NCBI GenBank assembly: GCA_017405465.1 | Contig: JAFRAJ010000040.1 | Coordinates: forward strand, 1-56,559 | Reading direction: 5' to 3' | Length of the DNA: 56,559 nucleotides | DNA from: Oscillospiraceae bacterium | GTDB taxonomy: Bacteria; Bacillota; Clostridia; Oscillospirales; Ruminococcaceae | Part shown: in pieces, positions 23,901-32,900 of the stretch | How positions within the stretch are numbered: the first letter of the stretch is position 1 | Layout of the letters: each line of letters starts with the position of its first letter | Notes under the pieces: model-generated | Databases searched by the model: none | What the model was told of the DNA's origin: nothing | What the model saw: only the letters and a program-made list of their open reading frames with translations | Translations under genes and position numbers: made by a program

Positions 23901-26900
23901 TTCCGTTCTCGGCCTCGGAATATACTGTATCGTCCAGGACATAGTAGAGTTTTCCTTCGGAATCCTCGTAGATCCTGTATGTGCATCCGGCTGCGCGGAT
24001 CAGGGCATTCTCGCCTACAGTAGCGCTCACCTTGTTGCGGAACACTACCACCGCTGCAGAACCGGCGATGTTGAGTTTGCTCTGATCTGCGCCCGAACCG
24101 GTTCCCATGATGGAACCGGCGATCGCTTCCGCGTAGTAGTTCTGGCTCGAGAGCACGTTCAGCGCATCTACGAGTCCCAGAGCATTCTCTGTGGTCACAT
24201 TGATATCGACTGTATATGACGCGTTCGGGTCATTTTTGTCCTTGTCCAGGTTGATGAATCCCTTCTGCGCCTTATCCTTGTCAGCAGGATCGAGATCCGA
24301 CGTATCGGTGATGAACGTCGTCAGATCTATCGCACTCTCAAAGTCCGAGAAGTCGACTCTGCTCTTCTCCGCGTTGATCACGATGCTGGTTCCGGTGATC
24401 TGTGCGTAGTCTCCGATGCTGATATCGATGATGTCGTTCGCGTAGATCATCGCGAATGCCACGCCTACGCCGACGTTGGAGCCTTTGGACACGCTGATAC
24501 CGCCGGCCCTGATAGCCAGCTTCGTCTTGTCCTTGGCTTCGATCGTGATCCTGCCGCCTTCTATTACAGAAGGAGCAGCCTTGCCGGAGACGATCTCCAC
24601 CTTTGTCTTTGCATCATCCACGACCACCGAGACGCTTCCGGCTATGGAGACCTTTCCCTGTCCGGAAACGGCGCCTGCCAGCGACTGTGCAGCCAGGAGG
24701 CCCTTATACTTGCCGTCCATGTTCTGCGTCATATTCGCTGTGATATCGATGTCGCCTCTTTTTCCGTCCTTGTCGGCCTTGGAGATGACGCTGCCGGTGA
24801 TCTTTACCGTAGCTTCGTTCTTGTCAACACTTACGGAGACTCCGGCTGCGATGGAGTTCGAGTTCTGCGCGAGGCTCATCGCGATGCCGGTGCCCTTTGT
24901 CAGGAAGTTGCCGCGGTTCTCAGAAGCGATCGTGATGTTTCCGCCCGCTTTAAGAGATCCCGTGAGTTCGGTGTTCGCAATGTGCTTCGTGATGTTCAGT
25001 CCGACAGCCGCAGCGACCTGGAAGCTCTGGCTCTGCTTGGAGTCAGTCTGGGACATCTGCTGGTTCTCGGGACTGTTATTGTTATTGTTGTCGCTGCCGC
25101 CTGCGCGGGTCTTGGCCCCGCTGCCGCTGGAACCTTTGTTTTTGTTTGCCTCGTCGATACCGAGGTTGGCGGTATCCGCAGCCTTGTCAGTGGACTCTCC
25201 CTTGACTGCCTGAGTTCTCAGGGCATTGGATGAGAGGTTCGCCTTCTTGTCCGGATCAGTCGAACTGTCGTCGCCGTTCTTATTCTCGCTGAGGGTATCC
25301 ATGATCCTCTGCTGGGTGTCGTTCGGCTTCTTGTCGTCTTTCTGTTCGTCCTTGCCGTCCCTGGTTCCGGCTCCCTTCTTGCCGTCGCTCTGATTGTTAT
25401 TGCCTCCGGAACTGCCGAAGAATTCTCCGGACAGCAGCTGTTTCGCTGTATCCTCGGTCGTCTGCACTCCGCTGGCAAACTTGTTCATATATCTGTCGAG
25501 ATCTGCGCCCATCGCGGTGGCGAGGGCTTCGGAATCGTCGCGGTTATGTGTCGCAGCGCTGAGATTCGCACTGCCTGCGGTATCGACGGTTCCTTCAAGG
25601 ATCGCCTGGACATTGGAGGACGTGATGTTCACTGTTACCGCAGCGCCTACCGCTGTGGATTTACCTGCTGCGAAGGAGCTCGCCTTGGTGACGGCGTTGC
25701 CTTCCTGGTAAGCGGACTGGTTAAAGCTGACGAAATCGGTGTGCGGATCTTCCGGATCCACCGCGACAAGGTTCTCTCCCGTAACGGTCACCTTGGCGTT
25801 CTTTCCGATGATAGTTTTTACCGTGTCATTGATAACAGTCACTGCCACGCTGGCATCGAGCGATACGTCCTTCTTTGTCTGGCTCTGCACGCCATTGGAT
25901 GCAGTCGCGAGCGGATCTGTGCCGGCTACGCCCGCAGTCTGTGTGGAGTGGATGGAATCCGCGCGGATGTCAGCGGTTCCCGCCGTGACGGTCCTGTTCT
26001 CGCCTATCATCGAAATGACATCGAGATCGGTATATGTCATCGCGAAGCCCGCGCCGGCGCCTATCGTCTTGCCGCTCTGGTTCTTTGCCTGAGTCTCCTG
26101 CTGCGGAGCCGGGTTCGGATCCGCCTCGAAGAACACGAAGATCTCCGTGCTGGCTTCCGGCAGATAGAAGAGGTATGTCGTGCCGCCGTCCGGGTCGATC
26201 ATGGAACTGTCGGTGGTGACGATATCCTGTGTCTGATCTGCGCCGTTGACCTTGTATTTGAAATAGATCTTTGACAGTTTGTACCCTGCCGCGGGATTGA
26301 CCACGACAGCGATCCTGTCCTCATAGACAGCCCTTGGTTCCGCTCCGTCCTTTGCCGCAGTGACGTTGAGGAGCTTTACGGTTCCCTTGACTATCTTTTT
26401 CTGGCTTTCAGTGACTGCATCCTCATAAGTTACAGTCCAGCTCTTGTCGGAATTCTGTTCCTTCTTGACGATGTCGAGCTGCTCGGTCTTGTCGACCCTT
26501 CCGGATTTTCTGGTCGTCTTTACCGTCAGAGTGAGCTTGCTTATGAACGTGAGCTGCGCCGTGACGACGCTGCCGTCCTTTATCTCGACCTCTTTCTTGC
26601 CCCTGTTGATGTAAAGAGTGGATTTCCAGCTGCCGTCGTCCTGCTTCTTGCGCATGATGCTGAACTGGTATCCGTTCTCGCTGAGCAGATCCTTGGTGAA
26701 CCAGTCGGCTGTCGCGCTCTTTCCGTCAGCTCCGATATAGGTGAACAGGACCATAGAGTCTTCCAGCTCGAATCCGGTCCCGGGCTTTGCCTTGAGATAG
26801 TAGAACTGTTCGGTCATTCCGTCGGAGACACTGCCCTGCGGGTTGCCCGCGGTCAGTTCCCCTGTTCCTTCTCCTTCCGTCACGAGGTCTACATCCTTGA

Positions 26901-29900
26901 CCGTCTTGACGTCTTCGCTGACGAAGATGACCCTGTATTCCAGTGTGGAACCGGCTTTGACCTTGACGGCTCTGCCGGCCAGCGTGATCGTGACTTCGGT
27001 GCCTTCAGAGTCTATCTGGGGCACGGTGAACTTGTTGTCCGAGAATATCGGGACTTCAACCGTCGTCTTGACGCCGTCCTTGTTCTCGTAGGTCACCGTG
27101 ACCTTGCGCAGCTTCATGCCCTGGTCAGGCACGAGGGTCACCTCGCGCTCCTCGACCTCGGCCTTTCCGCCTGCAGATATCGTGATGTTCGCGTTGGATA
27201 TCTCGGAGGGCTTTATCACGGACGGAGGTGTTGCCGCCTCACCGTTCGCTCCTGCGACTCCGGTTCCCTGTCCCGCGTTGAGGTTTGCGTTCGCCTTGCC
27301 TTTGGAATCCTCGGCTGCGGACGCTGTCGTCTTTTCTATCTGATTGCCTTCCGCCTTGACGGAGAGATCTCCGCTAACCATCACAAAGCGGGTGCTTGAT
27401 GCGTTCGTTCCGGCTATCGCCGCGGAGACGGTGCCGTGTATGACGGCGATCGCCACCGATCCGGCGACTGCTGCCTGCGCTCCGCCGGCTCCGGCTATCG
27501 CGTCAGTCGTGAACGTATGGGAATCCGGCACGTCCTCGACCGCTACCTTGACTCCGAGGAGTCCGGTGAGTTCGTCGATAGCTGCATTGGTGAGTGCTTT
27601 TCCGGCTTTCTTGAGCGCTTCGAGGAGGTTCTCCTTGAGTTTGGCGGGGATATCGCCGGACTTAAGGAAATTCTTGAATGTGTTGATGTCGCAGATGCCG
27701 CTGGTCAGCGTGCCTCCGACCTTGAGAGCGATGTTCTTCAGGGAATCGGTGACAGCTTTTTTGATGGCTTCGGCACTCATCTCTTCCCTTCCGGGAACGG
27801 TGATGCCGTATTCCTTGGCGACCTCGTTGATCTTGGCGATCAGGTCGTCGACTATCTTGTTCCTTGCGGCGATGAGAATCCCATTCTCGCCGATGAACGC
27901 TTCCTTCAGACGCTGACCCAGCTGACTGTCCTCAGGGATATCCTGTCCGGGAGCTGTCGGGTTGAGGAACTCGCCGAGCATTGGCCTTACGACCTGAACG
28001 ATGTTGGCGAGGATCGCGTCCTGAACGACTGGCCAGGCTTCTGTCTTGAGGTAGCTGAGGAGGACATTCTTGATCCTCGTCTGCACGTCGGGGCCGGGCT
28101 CTCCGAGCAGGCTGTCCACAGTAGACTTGAGCTTGTCGGGTATGCTCAGGAACATATTGACGAAGTTCTTGAGGTTCTCTTTGACCTTCTCGTAGGGATT
28201 GCTCTCGAGCAGCTGCTCGAATCCCGTTCCCTTGAGCAGAGCGTCCTTAGCCTGATCCACCGCTTCGGTGATCATACCGGCGATGACCTTCTGAGCTTCG
28301 GCTCCGAATATGTCTGCGAACCCGACGGCGTTTGCGATCTCGCTCACGAGATCCTGAACCGCCTTGTACAGCAGGTCCATGAGCCATCCGTACTGGGTGT
28401 CGGGAGCGCTGCTGTCGCCGGAATCTTCTCCCTTGTCAGCCTTGATCATTCCTGCTTCAACGATAAGGGTGACGCAGTCGACTGCGGAATCTCCGATGAC
28501 CGCTATATTCTCATAATTGACTATGTTGATGGAAACAGCTACGCCTACTCCGATCTTGCCGTTGCTGGCGCTGCCGTTTGCGGTTATAAGTGCCTCGTTC
28601 TTGGCAAGAGACTGGACCTTTACTTCACCTCCGTCGCCGTCGCTTCCGGCCTTCGCGGTGATGCCGAGACCCGGCTCGATCTCAGCCTTGACGTCTGTGT
28701 TCTGGATATTGAGCGTGAACGCCGCGGCAACATCTATGCTGCCTTCCGATGTCGACGCTCCCTGCCTTCCGTTCGCGCTGCCGCGTACGGATGACGGATC
28801 CGTGCCTCCGGCATTGACGTGCGACGAGAGCTTTCCGGCTCCTCCGAGCATGCCGTCAGCCTGCTTGTCTGCTCCTGACTTCTGTTTACCGTCAGGGTCA
28901 GGGTCAGATGACCCCGAGTCTGAAGATGATCCGGAGGAAGCAGCGCCGTTTGCGCTTGCTTTGGAATTTGAAGTCGTGCGGTTACGCGCTTTTGTCATCA
29001 CACAGAGGTTGCCTGTTTTTACGCTGTTTGAGAGCTTCGCATTGGTGATATCCTTCAGCACTGATATGGCAAAGGATCCGCCTACAGCAACGCTTCCGCC
29101 TGAGGCCGACGCGTCCGCAGTGAGAGATCTTGTGATGTCGCTGGATGCCGCGATATTGATGTCTCCGGTGCAGTCGATGATGCTGCCGATCTTTCCGATG
29201 TGTGCCCTGGTCTCAGTGCCGGTGACCAGCAATGAGAGCACAGGAGTTATCGAGATGCCGCCCGCTGAACCCGCAGCGGCAGAAACTGTCTGGTTATCTT
29301 TAGAGGAAGCTGAGAAGTCGACAGAAGTCAGAGGACCGCTCAGAGTTACCTTAGTCCCGTCTTCGATCTCAGCTATCGTCTCAACACCTGTTACCTGTAC
29401 GGCGATGCCTGCGCCGACTCCGGCGCTCTTCGACGTCTCCTTGCCCTGTGCGTCGCCCTTTGTGGCGAATTTCGTCTCAGACGAAGCAGACGCGCCGAGA
29501 GCTCCTCCGGACAGTTCAAGAGTAGCTGTATCGCAGATCTTCGCGTATGTCTTTGCCTTGCCGACATTGACCGCTACGGCTCCGCCTATTCCTATGTCTC
29601 CGCTGCTGTATCCTGCCAGCGCATCGACAGTTCCTGTCGTCTCAGAAGATGCGCTGACCGTAATTCCGCCTGCTTTGACCAGTGCATTCTCGACCGAAGC
29701 GTTGATGGTGTTCTTGACTACACCGACCGCAACGGAAACGCCCGCCGAAACGGTGCTTCTGCCGCCTGCTCCGGAACCTGCGCCGGGCTGAACTCCCGGT
29801 GTGAAGGAAGCCCTTACCTCCGCTGTTGAACCCGCGGCAAGACCTGCCGGAAGTTTCGCCGTAAAGGCAGTTCCAGTTCCTGTCGCTTTTACTATCTGTG

Positions 29901-32900
29901 TGCTGGCTTCGCTCGTTATGGCCACTTCCACACTGCCGTTCTTTATCTTGTATCCGGATTTCGGAGTTATCGTAAAGGAGACCGTCTCACCGGAATCCGC
30001 TCTTTCGGAGACCAGCGCGATCTGTCCGTTTGCATATGTCGCTGCCTTTACAGTCACCGCTTTCTGCGTGACTGTCGGTTTGAACGAGAACTTGTACGGT
30101 GTCGTATCGAACTTATACTGCGTATCCTGATAGAGATATCTGCGCTCGATCCTGAAGCTGACTGTACCGTCTGCTCCAGGCATGATCGAGACAGGCGTCG
30201 TGAACACGTCGCCTCCCTCGTCGTTGACAAGCATCAGCTCAGCGCCGGTGATCTTGTATCCTGCAGCCGTTCCCTCAGCTGTCAGCGACAGAGTGACTGT
30301 CTCTCCCGCGGACGCCTTGGTGTGGGAGATCTTTACATTGCCCGCGACACCTTCCGAAGTCTCATCGAGTACGATGGTCTGTATCTGGTTGAAGAAGTCG
30401 ACACTGATCTCGACGTCGGCGTCCGGCATCTCGAAAGAATACCACTCTGCCGCATCTTCCTTCTCCAGCGTCTTGACTGTCTCCTTTCCGTCTGCCGTGT
30501 ATCTGACGGATACGTTGATGAGCTGTCCGCTCACTGAATTGTCTGCATTGAACTTGAACTGTACTGTCTCCGCTTCTATGGCACTCGCAGGAGCCGTCTC
30601 AGTCGGCATCTGCGAGACCGTTTCAGGCTTGAATTCCACTGATCCGGCGGAAGTCGTCTCAGTCCCTCCCTGGGTGACCTTGGAGGTCACATTGTGTGAA
30701 TTCGCCACGAATACCGCGCCGACCGTGATCGCCGATCCGCTCTTGATGCCGGCAAGATCAGCTGTCTTGAAGAAGTAGTTGCCCTTGGTGTCTTTGCTCA
30801 GCGCGATCTTGACCGTCTCCTCAGTCTCTCCGGAGGCAGTCTTGTTTACTTTTATGTATGTGAGATACGGACTGGCGGCTGTTCCGCCCTCTCCCTCCGT
30901 TCCTGCGTCTGCAGTGTATCCGGTAGAGGGAGTCACTGTGAACGCATAGACCGCGCTGCCGGCTTTTCCGCTGGTGTGCGTGATGGATCCGTTGAGAGTC
31001 CGCTCTATTCCGACCGAGTTTGCGATCAGGTACTCACCGGCGACTTCCATACCCGTAGTGAATGCCGCCAGCTTGATGTTGACCTGTGTTCCGGACTTGA
31101 TCTTGAGGCCGGAGAGATCCACGACGTAAGTTCCCTTCGCTGTGTCGAGGACCGCCTTGCCGGTCTGGACCGCTCCGTTCTCGTCCGTGTATGTGAATGT
31201 GACTTTTCCGTCGTCGTTGGAGAAATTGTTCGTCGGGCTCACTACCTTGAGCACGAAGATGCCCTTGGATGCGTCACCGCCCGGCACCTGCTTGAGGGCC
31301 GCTCCCTTGGAGGGCTCGAGGTATACGGTGTAGGGCACGATCGCCTGGGCTGCCGTGGCGGAGGCGTCCCCTCCCGGAACGCTGCTTGCATTGGGTCCCG
31401 CCGTCTGGGAAGCTGCCGCTTCTCTGCCGACCGCTGTTCCGTCCGCCTTGACCTCTGACTTTGCGGAACCTGTCGCCTCGACCTTGACGCTGCCGCCAGC
31501 TTCCACCTTGCCGGTTGTGTCGATGACCGCGTCATTGTTGTTCAGGTTGACTCCGCCTGCCAGGGCGCCGGACGACTGTGCAGTAGCTGCATTGGGTGTC
31601 GTTCCCTGCTCGCTGCCGCTGCCGGTGACGCCGGTCCTGTCTCCGAACGTCGCGTTCAGTTTAATGCCGTCGGCGTTTACGCCTGCTGGCACTGTATATC
31701 TGTAAGATCCGTCTTCACCCTTCCTGATCTCGTCAGTCACGGTGCGCATCTTGCTGTCGTCTTTTGTATAGTATGTTACGTCCTTCGGGAGCGGAGCGCC
31801 GATCCCGATCGCCTGTATCGTGTATTTGCCGTCAACCAGCGCGTAATAGTCGACCTCTTTGATGGCCTTCTCTTCCTCCGCCGGTGAATACGGTGTCTGG
31901 TATACAGCGTAAAGTCCCGTCATGGTCTTTCCCGCCGCGGGGTTGACCGTGACAGTGAATTCCTGGCCGGCTTCCGCTTTGGCTACCTGACAGAGTATCG
32001 CTCCCTGTCTCTCGTAGTAGGTGTCGGCAGGGATGTCCTCACCGGCTATCTCCCTCTTCTCGTAGGTGCCGGTAGCCAGCCTCATGTAGTACTCGGTGCC
32101 GTCCTCTTTCTTCTTGTCGTCTGTCAGCACGAAAGCACTGGCGCGGGTATAGTACGTCGTGCCGTCGGCGTGTTCGCCGTCGGTCACCTTAATGTATCTG
32201 TCGGCTGTCTCGGATGCCTTCTTGTAGTATTCCCCTGTGGGCTCTCCGGTGATCGGAGTGAAGATATCCTGATACCTGACCGCTACCGGTACAGCATCTG
32301 CAGACTCGGAATCCTTCTCCTCTTCCTGCTCCTGCGCGCCTTCTGTTGCCTCGTTGAAGAGGTCATTGAGTCCGGCGTCAGTCTCCTGATCCGTATCGGG
32401 ATCGGTGTGAGCGCCTTCCCTGAACTTCACCGTAACTGTGACGTCGCATTCCGGCATCCTGAAGACATACGAGCCGTCCTCCATCTTTCTCAGTGCGAGA
32501 TCGTTGTTAGCCAGCAGGCTGTCCACGCTCTTGTATTCAGAAGCTCCCTTGGGCAGGTAGCTGATGATCACTCTGTCAACCGTGTATCCGGCATCCGGCT
32601 TCACTGTGAGCTTGACCGGATCGGAAAGCGTGTAGTATGCGACGTTCTTGGGGATAGGCTGTCCGGCTGTCACATTGAGGTCCTGGACATACTTGCCGTC
32701 CTCATACTTGAAGTACTGTACGCCTTGCTTGAAGTTCTCATCCAGGCAGGGCTCGTGTCCGTTGGCGGATGGAGGAGCAGTCACACTGCCGTTCTCCGTC
32801 TCCTTGACGGTGACTCTGTAGGCCTTGCCTGCGATGTGCTGAGCTACACCGTTGATCCTGGCTGCAAGCCTCGATCCCGTATCCTGGAATATCTTGAGGC

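Noticed and set aside
27436..28794. 452-residue open frame on the plus strand opposite the giant gene, with others such as 12046-13077, 14146-15156, 6829-7776 and 32170-33228
   Set aside because: They mirror the codon pattern of the repeat gene, have no convincing ribosome binding sites, show no family features and lie fully inside a real gene.
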